The notes: a model not told the origin generated them from the sequence alone. Shown: positions 7,341-16,705, counted from the first letter of the stretch. The stretch: DNA of 64,000 nt from Streptomyces sp. AM 2-1-1 (GCF_029167645.1 NZ_CP119147.1:1674001-1738000); one strand, 5' to 3'. Translations and numbers: made by a program.

Positions 7341-9509
7341 TCAGCCCGCGGCGGCCAGCACCAGCGGAAGGACCTGTTCGGCGCCTGCTCGGCGAAGCAG
7401 CCGTGCGGCGACCGCGAGGGTCCAGCCCGAGTCGGTGGAGTCGTCCACCAGCAGGACGGGTCCGGGCGAAGCCGCCAGCGCGGTCTTCAGCTCGTCGGAG
7501 ACGGTGAAGGCGCCCGTCAGCGCACGGACGCGCTGCGCGGAGTTGCTGCGCCGGGCGGTGTGCGCCCCCTCCGGCCCGCTGTACGTCAACGCACCCAGGA
7601 GGGGCAGGCGGCCGACGGCCGCGATTCCCTGGGCGAGGGAGCCGACCAACTGCGGGCGCGAGAGGGACGGCACCGCGACGACGCCGACCGGTCGGGCGGA
7701 GGCCTCGGGGGAGTTCGACGCCCAACCCCCCGCGGAACGCGCCCAGTCGGCGAGGACGTCCACCGCCGCCCGCAGGACATCGTCCGGCACGGGCCCGTCC
7801 GGCGCGTTCTCGGCGAGCAGCGGGCGCAGCCGGTTGCCCCAGCCGATGTCCGAGAGGCGGCCCAGGGCCCGCCCGGTGGAGCACTGCTCCTTGGCCGGGA
7901 TGCGTCCCTTCAGTTCGATGCCCAGGAGGGGGAGGCCCGTGGGCCACATCCGGCGCGGTTCGACCTCCACGCCCGGGCGGTCCAGTTCCTTCGCCGCGCC
8001 CGACAGTGTCTCCGCCGAGACGGAGGAGTCGGCCCAGGCTCCCGCACAGTTGTCGCAGCGTCCGCAGGGGGCCGCGCCCTCGTCGTCCAGCTGGCGGCGC
8101 AGGAACTCCATCCGGCATCCGGAAGTGCTCACGTAGTCGCGCATGGCCTGCTGCTCCGCCGCTCGCTGCCGGGCCACCCACGCGTAGCGCTCGGCGTCGT
8201 ACACCCACGGGGAGCCGGTGGCCGTCCAGCCGCCTTTGACCCGCTTCACCGCGCCGTCGACGTCCAGCACCTTCAGCATCGTCTCCAGCCTGCTGCGCCG
8301 GAGATCCACCGACGCCTCGAGGGCGGGGACCGAAAGGGGCCGGCCCGCGCCTTCCAGCGCCGCGAGGGTCTGCCGCACCTGCGGCTCGGGCGGGAAGGCC
8401 GTGTCGGCGAAGTAGCGCCAGATGGCCTCGTCCTCCTTGCCCGGCAGCAGCAGCACATCGGCATGGGCCACGCCGCGGCCGGCTCGTCCGACCTGCTGGT
8501 AGTAGGCGATGGGCGACGACGGCGAACCGAGGTGGACGACGAAGCCGAGGTCCGGCTTGTCGAAGCCCATGCCCAGGGCCGAGGTGGCGACGAGCGCCTT
8601 GACCCGGTTCTCCTGGAGGTCGGTCTCCGCCTGGAGCCGGTCGGCGTTCTCGGTGCGTCCGGTGTAGGAGGCGACCGTGAATCCGCGCTGGCGCAGGAAG
8701 GCGGTGGCCTCCTCGGCGGTGGCGACGGTGAGGGCGTAGATGATCCCGGAACCGGGCAGCTCCTCCAGGTGCTCGGCGAGCCAGCCCAGGCGGTGGGCGG
8801 CGTCGGGCAGCCGTACGACCCCGAGTCGCAGGCTCTCCCGCTCCAGCGGGCCGCGCAGGACGAGTGCCTCGCCCGCACCCGTACCCAGTTGGTCGGCGAC
8901 GTCCGCGGTGACCCGCGCGTTGGCGGTGGCGGTGGTGGCCAGGACCGGGACTCCGGGGGCGAGCTCGGCGAGCATCGCCCGCAGGCGGCGGTAGTCCGGG
9001 CGGAAGTCGTGGCCCCAGTCGGAGATGCAGTGCGCCTCGTCGACCACCAACAGACCGGTGGTGGCGGCGAGCCGGGGAAGTACCTGGTCGCGGAAGTCGA
9101 CGGAGTTGAGGCGTTCCGGGCTGACGAGGAGGACGTCGGTCTCGCCGCGCTCGACCTCCCCGTAGATGGTCTCCCACTCCTCCGGGTTGGCCGAGTTGAT
9201 GGTGCGCGCCTGGATCCCGGCTCGCGCAGCCGAATCGACCTGGTTGCGCATCAGGGCGAGCAGCGGGGAGACGATCACCGTGGGACCGGCGCCGCGCCGG
9301 CGCAGCAGGGCCGTCGCGACGAAGTACACCGCCGACTTGCCCCACCCGGTGCGCTGCACCACCAGGGCACGGCGGCGGTCCTCCACCAGGGCCGAGACCG
9401 CCTGCCACTGGTCCTCCCGCAGCCTCGCCGAGCCGCCCGGATCACCGACCAGTTCGGCGAGGATGGCGTCTGCTTCGGTGCGGAGTTCCAGGGTGTCCAT
9501 GCCCCCCAT
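7341..9509 (-). CDS. RecQ-type DNA helicase with phosphoribosyltransferase-like tail
   Basis: This 722-residue superfamily 2 helicase unwinds 3'-tailed DNA in repair and recombination. Visible motifs are Walker A RTGWGKS (53-59), motif II DEAH in VVDEAHCISDWGHDFR, motif VI QVGRAGRG, and a RecQ zinc-binding cysteine set (SGCRMEF and CGRCDNC). The last ~100 residues are not RecQ HRDC. They contain VLLVDDSTDSGWT (685-697), the PRPP-binding motif shape of type I phosphoribosyltransferases such as ComF, so the protein looks like a helicase-PRTase fusion. Start ATG at 9509; a second in-frame ATG lies at 9500, and neither has an ideal ribosome binding site. No LexA box is visible upstream. Confidence 0.88.
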   Translation of the reverse strand: MGGMDTLELRTEADAILAELVGDPGGSARLREDQWQAVSALVEDRRRALVVQRTGWGKSAVYFVATALLRRRGAGPTVIVSPLLALMRNQVDSAARAGIQARTINSANPEEWETIYGEVERGETDVLLVSPERLNSVDFRDQVLPRLAATTGLLVVDEAHCISDWGHDFRPDYRRLRAMLAELAPGVPVLATTATANARVTADVADQLGTGAGEALVLRGPLERESLRLGVVRLPDAAHRLGWLAEHLEELPGSGIIYALTVATAEEATAFLRQRGFTVASYTGRTENADRLQAETDLQENRVKALVATSALGMGFDKPDLGFVVHLGSPSSPIAYYQQVGRAGRGVAHADVLLLPGKEDEAIWRYFADTAFPPEPQVRQTLAALEGAGRPLSVPALEASVDLRRSRLETMLKVLDVDGAVKRVKGGWTATGSPWVYDAERYAWVARQRAAEQQAMRDYVSTSGCRMEFLRRQLDDEGAAPCGRCDNCAGAWADSSVSAETLSGAAKELDRPGVEVEPRRMWPTGLPLLGIELKGRIPAKEQCSTGRALGRLSDIGWGNRLRPLLAENAPDGPVPDDVLRAAVDVLADWARSAGGWASNSPEASARPVGVVAVPSLSRPQLVGSLAQGIAAVGRLPLLGALTYSGPEGAHTARRSNSAQRVRALTGAFTVSDELKTALAASPGPVLLVDDSTDSGWTLAVAARLLRRAGAEQVLPLVLAAAG

Positions 9510-9660
9510 GCAACCCGATGCCCGGGCAGCTCGGCCACCTCACGCAGGGTGACGAACAGAGGTACGGAGAGATCGAGGGCCGATCTCCCTTCCGGGAGGC
9601 TCTTTCCGTGCCGTGCTGTTCGGAGGGGACGAAAGGCGTCATCAGAGCCCGCGGCGGGCA

Positions 9661-9691
9661 GGGATATCCGTGTCTTTACGGTGGATATCCC
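9661..9691. promoter_or_regulatory. Hairpin/palindrome between divergent genes
   Basis: GGGATATCCGT and ACGG-TGG-ATATCCC form an 11-bp stem with a three-base bulge around GTCTTT (9661-9691). It lies between the divergent recQ gene and the plus-strand gene at 9834, about 140 bases before the latter's start, so it could be an operator or an RNA hairpin. The remaining DNA between 9510 and 9833 shows no other named feature. Confidence 0.45.
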
Positions 9692-9833
9692 TCAGGTGTT
9701 CCAATTGCTCGTTGCCGCCCGCCGATACGCCAGGAAGAATTGGAGGTGCCTCCCGCACGGTCATCCCACGGCCCGTATGGGCGTGCCCTCTGTCATCCTG
9801 CCCGCTCCGTGGGCGCGTAACGAAGGGAGAACC

Positions 9834-10472
9834 GTGACCTTCGGATTCGCACCGTCGGCAGACACTTCACCGTGGGCGTCCTCGCACCCGGCCGCCTCCA
9901 CCAGTCGTCTCGCCCGGGTACTCGAGCCCACCGAATGGGCATCGGCGGGCATACCCCTGCTGCGCAACCCGCGTGACGTGGTCGGCGGCCTGCACGCCCG
10001 TCATCGCCCCACCCCCGCCACCGCCGTCGTCGCCGTGCTCGACCACGAGGAACGTCTCAGCGCCAGCGCCTCCCTCACCCGGCGAGGCTCCGGAGCAGCG
10101 GACGGCTGGGAGTTCCGCAACGCGCTCCTCTCCCACCTGCGGCGGGTCATCCCGCACGACCTGCGACGCCGTACGCCGGTCCGTACGGCTGTCCTGCTCT
10201 ACTGCCGTGAGGGCGACGAACGCTGGACGGAGGAGGACGGCGCCTGGATGTGGGGGCTGCGGGACGCCTGCACGCTGCACGGGCTGCGCTGCGGGGCGTA
10301 CATCACGCTGACCAGGGGCGGATGGCAGGTGCTGGGCGAGGGCAGGGGAGGACGGCAGCCGAATTCGCTGTCCACGCCGGCATCGCTCGCGGAGACCTTC
10401 ACCAGCGCCCCGGTACCGCTGCGTACGGGCGGTGGAGCGGCAGAGGCGATGCTGCGCGCCGCTGCCCGCTGA
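9834..10472 (+). CDS. Hypothetical protein, 212 aa
   Basis: I do not recognise the family. The GTG start has AAGGGAG eight bases upstream, and third-position GC bias supports coding. The protein is soluble, with a low-complexity first 30 residues, a central alpha/beta-like part (TAVLLYCREGDERW, then WMWGLRDACTLHGLRCGAYITL) and a proline/glycine-rich end. No catalytic motif or membrane segment is visible. It is monocistronic, divergent from recQ and followed by a hairpin near 10900. Confidence 0.6.
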   Translation: MTFGFAPSADTSPWASSHPAASTSRLARVLEPTEWASAGIPLLRNPRDVVGGLHARHRPTPATAVVAVLDHEERLSASASLTRRGSGAADGWEFRNALLSHLRRVIPHDLRRRTPVRTAVLLYCREGDERWTEEDGAWMWGLRDACTLHGLRCGAYITLTRGGWQVLGEGRGGRQPNSLSTPASLAETFTSAPVPLRTGGGAAEAMLRAAAR

Positions 10473-10855
10473 GCCCGTCCCGCCCGGCGGGCCGGCCGCA
10501 CGCCCACCGGACACCCGCAGCCCTCCGGCCGACGGAAGCGGCGTCGTAGGACGGTTCCCGGCGTAGCGGACGGCCGCCCGCACGACCGCCCGCCGAAACC
10601 GCCGCCCGGTGAACACGTCCCTCCCCGTCTCGCCCGCCTGGCGAAACGGCCCCTCGGCGGATGATCGACCGACCGCCTGGCCGGCCACCCCATCACGTTG
10701 CGGGACGGCCGCCCCGCCGATCAGCTACCGCCGCAACGACCCCCGGGCCGACCGGCCACTCACGGGAACGACCTGTTCAGGGAGGTGTCCTCGGGTCACG
10801 CGCTGGACCGCCACCACCCGGACCGCCACGCGTACTCGGAGCCACCCCGTACTCC

Positions 10856-10889
10856 GGACCACTCCGTGCTCCGGACCACTCCGTGCTCC
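10856..10889. repeat. 17-bp tandem duplication
   Basis: GGACCACTCCGTGCTCC occurs twice head to tail, with a degenerate third copy just before (from about 10842). It lies in the 570-base stretch (10473-11040) between two convergent genes, which I read as non-coding. Confidence 0.9.
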
Positions 10890-10897
10890 GTCCTGCC

Positions 10898-10935
10898 CCG
10901 GGCCCGACCGCCCAGGGCAGGACGGTCGGGCCCGG
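10898..10935. terminator. Bidirectional terminator between convergent genes
   Basis: A perfect 13-bp inverted repeat (arms 10898-10910 and 10923-10935, 12-base loop) sits between the plus-strand gene ending at 10472 and the minus-strand gene ending at 11041, about 105 bases past the latter's stop codon. Confidence 0.6.
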
Positions 10936-10978
10936 CCGCTTCGGGACCCGGCCGCTTCGGGACCCGGCCGCTTCGAGA
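10931..10978. repeat. 16-bp tandem repeat, three copies
   Basis: CCCGGCCGCTTCGGGA is present twice perfectly and a third time with one change (CGAGA instead of CGGGA). It directly follows the terminator hairpin and shares its right arm. Confidence 0.9.
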
Positions 10979-11040
10979 CCGGGGCACGTCGGGGCCGGGC
11001 GGTGTCCGCGCGGCCCCGCCCCAGCGGGTTCGCGGTCGGG

Positions 11041-11676
11041 TCAGACGCCCGCGCCGAGCGCGGCGTTGATCGACTGCGCGTCGCCGCACACGATCAGCAG
11101 CGTGCCGGCCCGCTGCCGCGCGAGCGACAGCCGCTCGGCCGCCTCACCGGCGAGCTCACCGTTGACGGCGACGACCACGACCGGCCGAGCCGCCGCACGG
11201 CCCACCGCCGACAGATCCGCGAAGAACACGTCGTCGCCGGCCTCGTGCTGCGCCCAGTAGGCGGCCTCACCGAAGGTGAGTTCGTGCATGGCCCACGGGT
11301 GCTGCTCGCCCGTGGTGAACACGAGGATGTCGCCGGGGGCGCGGCCGTTGTCGAGCAGCAGGTCGACGGCTTCCTGGGCAGCGTCGAGCGCTCCGGCGGA
11401 GGGCGCCGGGATCACCTGCAGTTGCGGCACGGAACGGTTCTCCGCGTGCGCGGCCGGGCCGGGCACGGGGCGAGGGCGCTGCACCGGAGGGGCAGGCCGT
11501 GCGGGCCCCGGGTGTCCGGGGCGCGGGGTGGCCGCGGAACGCGGCCCAGGAACGGGACGAGGGGTCGACGCGGTGCGGCCGGCGGCCGGAATGACGCGGG
11601 GACCCTGGGCGCTCTCGTGAATCTGAGGCTCCTCGAGGTGAGAGGCATGAATGGTTGTCTGTACGAATGCCGGCAC
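11041..11676 (-). CDS. Stand-alone protein like the C-terminal domain of UvrD-type helicases
   Basis: The 211-residue protein has a proline-rich, likely disordered first 90 residues. A C-terminal half follows (about 95-205) with LVFTTGEQHPW, AAYWAQHEAGDDVFFAD, ARPVVVVAVNGE and SLARQRAGTLLIVCGD. The order and spacing resemble the last RecA-like domain of superfamily 1 helicases (the segment normally ending in a TRARD-like motif and VVCGD). The first motor domain with Walker A is absent, so it should not be a helicase. The GTG start at 11676 has only a weak AGG upstream. It lies 34 bases downstream of rnhB on the same strand and is probably cotranscribed with it. Family assignment is from motif memory. 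Confidence 0.6.
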   Translation of the reverse strand: MPAFVQTTIHASHLEEPQIHESAQGPRVIPAAGRTASTPRPVPGPRSAATPRPGHPGPARPAPPVQRPRPVPGPAAHAENRSVPQLQVIPAPSAGALDAAQEAVDLLLDNGRAPGDILVFTTGEQHPWAMHELTFGEAAYWAQHEAGDDVFFADLSAVGRAAARPVVVVAVNGELAGEAAERLSLARQRAGTLLIVCGDAQSINAALGAGV

Positions 11677-11710
11677 GCCTGGTGTCGGCGGGGTGGGTGC
11701 GCAAGCGCGA

Positions 11711-12421
11711 TCAGAAGTCGAAACCGAGCTGGCCCCCGCTTTCGAGTGCTGCCGCCTCGGCGGAGAAGCGGACCTTCTTCAGGTGGTGCCACCGCGGCAG
11801 CGCGTCGAGGTACGACCAGGACAGCCGGTGGTGGGGGGTGGGTCCCCGCTCCTCCAGCGCCGCCCGGTGCACCGGCGACGGGTATCCCGCGTTGGCGGCG
11901 AAAGCGAAGTCCTCGAACTCCCCGGTGTCCGCGCCCAGTTCCGCCATCATCGAGTCGCGGTGCACCTTGGCGATGACCGAGGCGGCAGCGACCGCGATGC
12001 AGGACTGGTCTCCCTTGATGACGGTGCGCACACGCCACGGGCTCCCGAGGTAGTCGTGCTTGCCGTCGAGAATCACCGCGTCCGGACGGACCGGCAGCTC
12101 TTCCAGCGCGCGCACCGCCGCGAGCCGCAGGGCAGCCGTCATCCCGAGCGCGTCGATCTCCTCCGGAGAGGAATGGCCGAGACCGTAGGCGGTGACCCAG
12201 TCCCGCAGGACGGGTGCCAACTCGGCACGGCGCCGGGGCGTGATCAGCTTGGAGTCGGTGAGTCCCTCGGGGGGCCTGCGCAGGCCGGTGACCGCCGCAC
12301 AGACGGTTACGGGACCTGCCCACGCTCCGCGTCCGACTTCGTCGACACCGGCGACGGTCCGGGCACCGGTGGTGGCACGGAGCGAGCGCTCAACGGTGTG
12401 CGTGGGTGGTTCGTACGGCAT
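11711..12421 (-). CDS. rnhB: Ribonuclease HII
   Basis: RNase HII cuts the RNA strand of RNA-DNA hybrids and removes single ribonucleotides from DNA. Length (236 aa) is normal. The signature [14 protein letters not shown] (residues about 25-38) supplies the first acidic residues (DE). Further catalytic acids are in AVILDGKHD and in the [17 protein letters not shown] helix. The start ATG at 12421 follows the family N terminus ([14 protein letters not shown]); the longer frame is low-complexity. The gene leads a likely two-gene unit with the stand-alone helicase-like domain. Upstream 12422-12639 shows nothing I can name. Confidence 0.95.
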   Translation of the reverse strand: MPYEPPTHTVERSLRATTGARTVAGVDEVGRGAWAGPVTVCAAVTGLRRPPEGLTDSKLITPRRRAELAPVLRDWVTAYGLGHSSPEEIDALGMTAALRLAAVRALEELPVRPDAVILDGKHDYLGSPWRVRTVIKGDQSCIAVAAASVIAKVHRDSMMAELGADTGEFEDFAFAANAGYPSPVHRAALEERGPTPHHRLSWSYLDALPRWHHLKKVRFSAEAAALESGGQLGFDF

Positions 12422-12639
12422 GGCGCCAGTCAGCGTACGCCGACCGGGGCAGCGGCGACACCCCGGGGGACCCGCCGACCCGCGAACCGCCCCGCCGACG
12501 CACACCCGCACCGGCCGGTCCGGGTGTGCGACCGGGCGGGCACGCTCGCCGTAGCCGGTCCGACCGGCCGCGGTGGACTCCGCGTCAGCGGCTGCGCGGT
12601 TCTTCCGTCGGCGGCAGCCGCAGCGGACGGGCCGGCCCG

Positions 12640-14544
12640 TCAGTAGGGGTCGTACGGGTCGTACTCAGGGTCGGACGGATCGGGCTCGGGAAAATCGCGG
12701 TCGCCAAAATCGGGATCTACGGAGTCGCGGTCGACGGAGTCGTCCAGCGGGTAGCACGGCGTCGCGGTCGAGGGAGCGGGACGTTCGGCGAGGATGTCCC
12801 GTGCCCGCGCCTCGCTCAGACTCATGGCGTACCACGGTGTGTCCGAGCGCCGGAGCGCGCTCTGGATCTCCCGGAGCGCACAGGCCCGTATCCGCTCGTC
12901 TGGGATCGTGTCCAGCGCGGGAACCGCGTCGGCCGACAGCTCCTGCAGGTAGGAGATGTCGATGGCCTTCCCCTCCCGGTAGCGCTGGACGTTCTGCTCG
13001 GCGATCAGGCGGTCGGGCGACATCAGCCCGAAGGCGAGGACACCCACCGCGGCGCTGACGGCGACCGCCCGGGGAAGATGCCGTGCGCCGAGGATTCCGG
13101 CCGCGACGATCAGCAGCAGGACCACGCCGAGCCAGAGTTCGACCGCCGCGACCGAGATGCGCAGCCGGGTGAGTCCGAAGGCGTCCACGTACAGGTCCAT
13201 GCGGCGCAGCGCCGAAGCCACGACGACGAGGGTCAGTACGCAGAGGGTGCCGAGCACGCCCTTGACGAGCAGGCGGTCCCGGGCGCCGCCGCGCGGGGCC
13301 ATGCGGAGGGCCAGCGCGACGACGAGGAGGGTGAGGAGGGTGGCCCAGAGGAGTTGCCAGAAGCCCTCGCGCGCGTACTCGGCGGGCTTCAGACCCGTCT
13401 CCCGGAGCACACGGTCGTAGCCGCCGAGGAGCACGACGAGCTGGAGTGCGATGAACGCGGCGAACAGCACGTCGAGCACGATCAGGGGAAGTGCCCATTC
13501 CACTCTCCCCCGCGCCCGACCGGGCCGGACGGTGATCCTGTCCCAGTGCGCGGGGGCCGCAGCCGTGTGCGCGGCGGCGAGGGCACCGGCGAGGCCGAGT
13601 CCCAGGAGGAAGATCCGCCAGGGCCCCTCCGCCAGGGAGACGTCTGGCAGCACATCGCCGAGAAGGTCCGCGAAAGCCGCGTCGGCGCTCGCGAAGAGCG
13701 TTCCGAAGACCAGCAGCAGCACCACCGCGACGGCAACCGTCCGGAACACCGAGCCCCAACGCGCCCGCGAGCCGGTGAGCCGCCCCCGGATGCCGCGCCA
13801 ACCCCACCCGACGGCCGGGACCACGGCGTCCACGATGCCCAGGGAGCCCGCGATGACGCCGAGCCAGCTCCGGTTGCCGTGCAGGGCGAGCGAGCCCAGC
13901 GCGGCGGCGGACACCACGGCGAGGAAGGTCGGCCACCCCGCGTCCAGCAAGGCGGGGACCGCCAGCAGCGCGAGGCCGCCGACCGCCCAGGTCAGTGTCC
14001 ACGCGCGTGCCCGGCGCCCCGCCCTGCGCGCCTCCAGCCAGGCGGCGACGGCGGCGGGCAGCGCCACGAGGAGAAGGTTGATCCCCAGGCCGTCGCCGAG
14101 CAGGAGCGCGCTGAGAACGCCGGTGGCCAGAACCGCCCCGAGCGTCGCGCCGCTGACGGGCAGGGGGGCGACGGGGCGGATGCGCGCGAACCCCCCGGGC
14201 TTCGCCGGACGGGTCCGCCCGGGGCCACCGGGTCCCGGCCGATCTCCGGGCCCCGCCCCCGGATGCGGGTACGCAGAGGGGTACGCGGCGCCACCGGGCT
14301 GCTGCGCGCGACCCGGGGGTCGCTGCCCCAGGGACCCGCCGGGCTGCCGGGCGGACCCGCCGGGCTGCTGGGCGGACCCGCCGGGCTGCTGGGCGGACCC
14401 GCCGGGCGGCGAGCCCGCGGCCTGCGCGGGCGTGCCGTCGGCGGACTGCGCGGGCGGCGCGGCCGCCGATGGGGCTGCCCGGGACGCGTCCGGCGGTCCG
14501 GGTATCCCGGGTGGCAGATCTGGCGACTGATCGGACGTGGTCAT
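12640..14544 (-). CDS. DUF4153/DUF4173-type integral membrane protein
   Basis: This 634-residue membrane protein is of unknown function. The first 120 residues are a Gly/Pro/Gln/Ser-rich cytoplasmic-type tail with repeats of the form SAQQPGG. About 10-12 hydrophobic segments follow between residues 130 and 500, with the loop [10 protein letters not shown], and then a soluble acidic C-terminal part of about 110 residues ending in [10 protein letters not shown]. The pattern fits the DUF4153/DUF4173 family of actinobacterial membrane proteins. GGGAGGGG precedes the ATG. It is a single-gene unit. Confidence 0.75.
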   Translation of the reverse strand: MTTSDQSPDLPPGIPGPPDASRAAPSAAAPPAQSADGTPAQAAGSPPGGSAQQPGGSAQQPGGSARQPGGSLGQRPPGRAQQPGGAAYPSAYPHPGAGPGDRPGPGGPGRTRPAKPGGFARIRPVAPLPVSGATLGAVLATGVLSALLLGDGLGINLLLVALPAAVAAWLEARRAGRRARAWTLTWAVGGLALLAVPALLDAGWPTFLAVVSAAALGSLALHGNRSWLGVIAGSLGIVDAVVPAVGWGWRGIRGRLTGSRARWGSVFRTVAVAVVLLLVFGTLFASADAAFADLLGDVLPDVSLAEGPWRIFLLGLGLAGALAAAHTAAAPAHWDRITVRPGRARGRVEWALPLIVLDVLFAAFIALQLVVLLGGYDRVLRETGLKPAEYAREGFWQLLWATLLTLLVVALALRMAPRGGARDRLLVKGVLGTLCVLTLVVVASALRRMDLYVDAFGLTRLRISVAAVELWLGVVLLLIVAAGILGARHLPRAVAVSAAVGVLAFGLMSPDRLIAEQNVQRYREGKAIDISYLQELSADAVPALDTIPDERIRACALREIQSALRRSDTPWYAMSLSEARARDILAERPAPSTATPCYPLDDSVDRDSVDPDFGDRDFPEPDPSDPEYDPYDPY

Positions 14545-14863
14545 GGGACCCCTCCCCCGCGCGGGCCCGCCGTACGGCCGTGGCCCGGCGCGTCACCCGC
14601 TGTCTCGTTCCTCGGGCGCGCCGGCGCGGATCTCCTGGGCGCGCGAGGACAGAAGCTCGCGCGCCGGTGGAGCTCACCGGCGGACGCGTGGCCGAAACAG
14701 TAGCGGCGCACCAGCCGCGCGCACCGGCCTCGGCTCCCCTGTGGCAGGACCGTGACACGGGGGCGGTACGCGTCGCTCCCCGCTCCCGGGGGTGCGGGTC
14801 CGTGCACATGCGCGACGACCGCGGAGTGCGACGGGTCGCACGGTCGGACCCGGCCGGAAGGGA
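14545..14863. other. Intergenic, nothing recognised
   Basis: About 320 bases between two minus-strand genes. It should carry the promoter of the membrane protein gene. I see no hairpin, repeat or small gene that stands out. Confidence 0.4.
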
Positions 14864-15778
14864 TCAGCGGGGTTCGGCGGGCACCCAGGACGGCGGGGCC
14901 TCGGTCTGCCGCAGCCACGCGGCCGGCGGGGCACCGGCCGCGCCCGCCGCGACGATCCCGCCGACGATGGCGCAGGTGGTGTCCACGTCGCCGCCCGCCT
15001 GGGCGGTGACCCAGAACGCGTCCTCGTACGAGCCGAGGGCGCGAGCCGCCGACCACAGGGCGAAGGGAACCGTGTCCTGGGCGCTGGTACGGCGGCCGTT
15101 GCCGAGGACGGCGGCGACCGTCGTGGGGTCCTCGTAGTCGAGCATGTCCTTCGCCCGCCGCAGCCCGGCCACCACCGCGCTGCGCGGCAGCAGTGCGATC
15201 ACCGTGTCGAGCAGTTCTTCCGGCGGGGGCGGCCCGCCGGGGGAAGCGGCGAGCGCCGCTGCGGCAGCCACGGCCATCGACCCGGCCACGGCCTCGCGGT
15301 GCTGGTGGGTGGTGTACGAGGAGATCTCGGCCTGGTGGGTGGCCTGCTCGGGGTCGTCGGCGTACCAGGCACCGAGTGGGGCGATGCGCATGGCGGAACC
15401 GTTGCCCCAGGATCCCTGGCCCTGGAACAGCCCCGCGGCGAGTTCCCGCCAGTCACCGCCCTCGCGCACGAGCCGCAGCATCCGGTTGACCGCGGGGCCG
15501 TAGCCGCGGTCGAAGTCGTGGTGCTCGGCGAAGGAGCGGGCCAGCGCGTCCTGGTCGACGCGGCCGTGCTCGGCGAGCACGGCCACCACCGAGCAGGCCA
15601 TCTCGGTGTCATCGGTCCACTGCCACGGCCCGGGGGGCAGGGTGCGGCTCCGCAGCAGCGGGTAGTTCACGGGGACGAAGAACTGGGAGCCCAGGGCGTC
15701 TCCGACGGAGAGGCCGCGCAGGCTGGCGAGGGTGCGTGCGTACCGACGTCCGAAGGTTTCGGAGGAGTAAGAGGCCAT
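14864..15778 (-). CDS. ADP-ribosylglycohydrolase-family protein
   Basis: This 304-residue member of the DraG/ARH family removes ADP-ribose from protein or small-molecule substrates using two magnesium ions. Metal-binding motifs are intact: GDALGSQF (residues about 26-33), WTDDTEM (54-60), GNGSAMR (about 124-130) and the late GGDVDTT (264-270). The ATG at 15778 has GGGGGGAC just upstream. It is a single gene, and no ADP-ribosyltransferase partner is adjacent. The NUDIX protein 9 kb away may also bind ADP-ribose, but a link is speculation. Confidence 0.9.
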   Translation of the reverse strand: MASYSSETFGRRYARTLASLRGLSVGDALGSQFFVPVNYPLLRSRTLPPGPWQWTDDTEMACSVVAVLAEHGRVDQDALARSFAEHHDFDRGYGPAVNRMLRLVREGGDWRELAAGLFQGQGSWGNGSAMRIAPLGAWYADDPEQATHQAEISSYTTHQHREAVAGSMAVAAAAALAASPGGPPPPEELLDTVIALLPRSAVVAGLRRAKDMLDYEDPTTVAAVLGNGRRTSAQDTVPFALWSAARALGSYEDAFWVTAQAGGDVDTTCAIVGGIVAAGAAGAPPAAWLRQTEAPPSWVPAEPR

Positions 15779-15892
15779 CGTCCCCCCACTCTATCCAGGG
15801 ACGCCGCACGGGACCGGGTCCGTTCCGTCCCGCGGTGCGGAGTCCGCTCCGTCCGGCGCAACGAGTCCTTCCCTCACCTACGGCGGGTGCGC

Positions 15893-15985
15893 GCCGTCCC
15901 GCGCGACCGGTCCGCTTCGTCCCGTGATGCCGTCCCGCGCGACCGGCCCGCCGTGCGCCCGGTCCGCCCTATCCCGTGATGCCGT
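15893..15985. repeat. Direct repeats at the 3' end of the phosphatase gene
   Basis: GCCGTCCCGCGCGACCGG occurs at 15893-15910 and 15929-15946, and TCCCGTGATGCCGT at 15920-15933 and 15972-15985. The last copy is inside the phosphatase coding end. The arrangement looks like a duplicated and drifting 3' end. Confidence 0.8.
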
Positions 15986-16628
15986 ACGGCTCCGGGGTCC
16001 GCCAGCGCGCGAACGGACGGTCGAGCGTGTAGCGGCCGTCGGGTCCCAGCAGCAGGGTCCGGGTCTCGCCGTTTCCCGGGTTGGAGAGCGACTCGAACTC
16101 GGCGACCGACCAGTGCAGCCAGCGCATGCAGAACAGTCTCATCGTCAGCCCGTGCGTCACGAGCAGCACGTTCGGTGGGTGGTCGGGGTCCTGGAAGCTC
16201 CGGTGCAGGCTCTCCAGGAAGGCGCCGACCCGGTCGTAGACGTCCGCACCGGACTCACCCTGGGCGAAGCGGTAGAAGAAGTGCCCGTAGGCGTCCCGGT
16301 ACGCCTTCTGGAGCCGCACGTCGTCCCGGTCCTGCCAGTTGCCCCAGTCCTGTTCCCGCAGCCGGGGCTCCTCGCGCACCCGCACCCGGCTGAGGTCGAG
16401 GCCGAGGGCGCGGAAGGTCTCGTGGGTGCGGCGGTAGGGGGAGATGTAGACGCTCACCCGCTCATCGCCGAAGGTCTCGCGCAGCCGGAAGCCCGCCGCC
16501 TCCGCCTCGCGCAGCCCGGTGGGCGTCAGCCGCAGGGCGTGGTCGGGCTCACGCTCGTACACCGTGTCGTCTGCGTTGCCCTCGGACTCTCCATGCCGAA
16601 CGAGGACGATGCGCTGCGGTCGTGCCAT
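15969..16628 (-). CDS. Histidine phosphatase family protein
   Basis: This 219-residue cytoplasmic phosphatase/mutase-superfamily enzyme carries a catalytic phosphohistidine in LVRHGESEGN (residues about 9-18) and a second core arginine in ISPYRRTHET. A further active-site histidine lies in LLVTHGLTMR (near 160). It is of the phosphoglycerate mutase-like type, but the substrate cannot be assigned. The ATG start at 16628 is the natural family start (MARPQRIVLVRHGE). It is separated by about 80 bases from the DUF4937 gene, so cotranscription is possible. Confidence 0.9.
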   Translation of the reverse strand: MARPQRIVLVRHGESEGNADDTVYEREPDHALRLTPTGLREAEAAGFRLRETFGDERVSVYISPYRRTHETFRALGLDLSRVRVREEPRLREQDWGNWQDRDDVRLQKAYRDAYGHFFYRFAQGESGADVYDRVGAFLESLHRSFQDPDHPPNVLLVTHGLTMRLFCMRWLHWSVAEFESLSNPGNGETRTLLLGPDGRYTLDRPFARWRTPEPYGITG

Positions 16629-16705
16629 GGGAAAACCCTACGGGCTGCGCACACATTCGCCTCGTTCGAACAGCCGCGCGCGGGCTGCCGGGCGCGACGA
16701 CGGGG

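Noticed and set aside
7077..9833. Plus-strand open frame running through recQ into the gene at 9834
   Set aside because: The upstream part is the antisense shadow of recQ. Only the section from the GTG at 9834, with its own ribosome binding site, reads as a gene.
16650..16672. CTCGTTCGAACAGCC as a possible LexA box
   Set aside because: The half-sites GTTC and GAAC are in the wrong order and adjacent, so it does not match TCGAAC-N4-GTTCGA.
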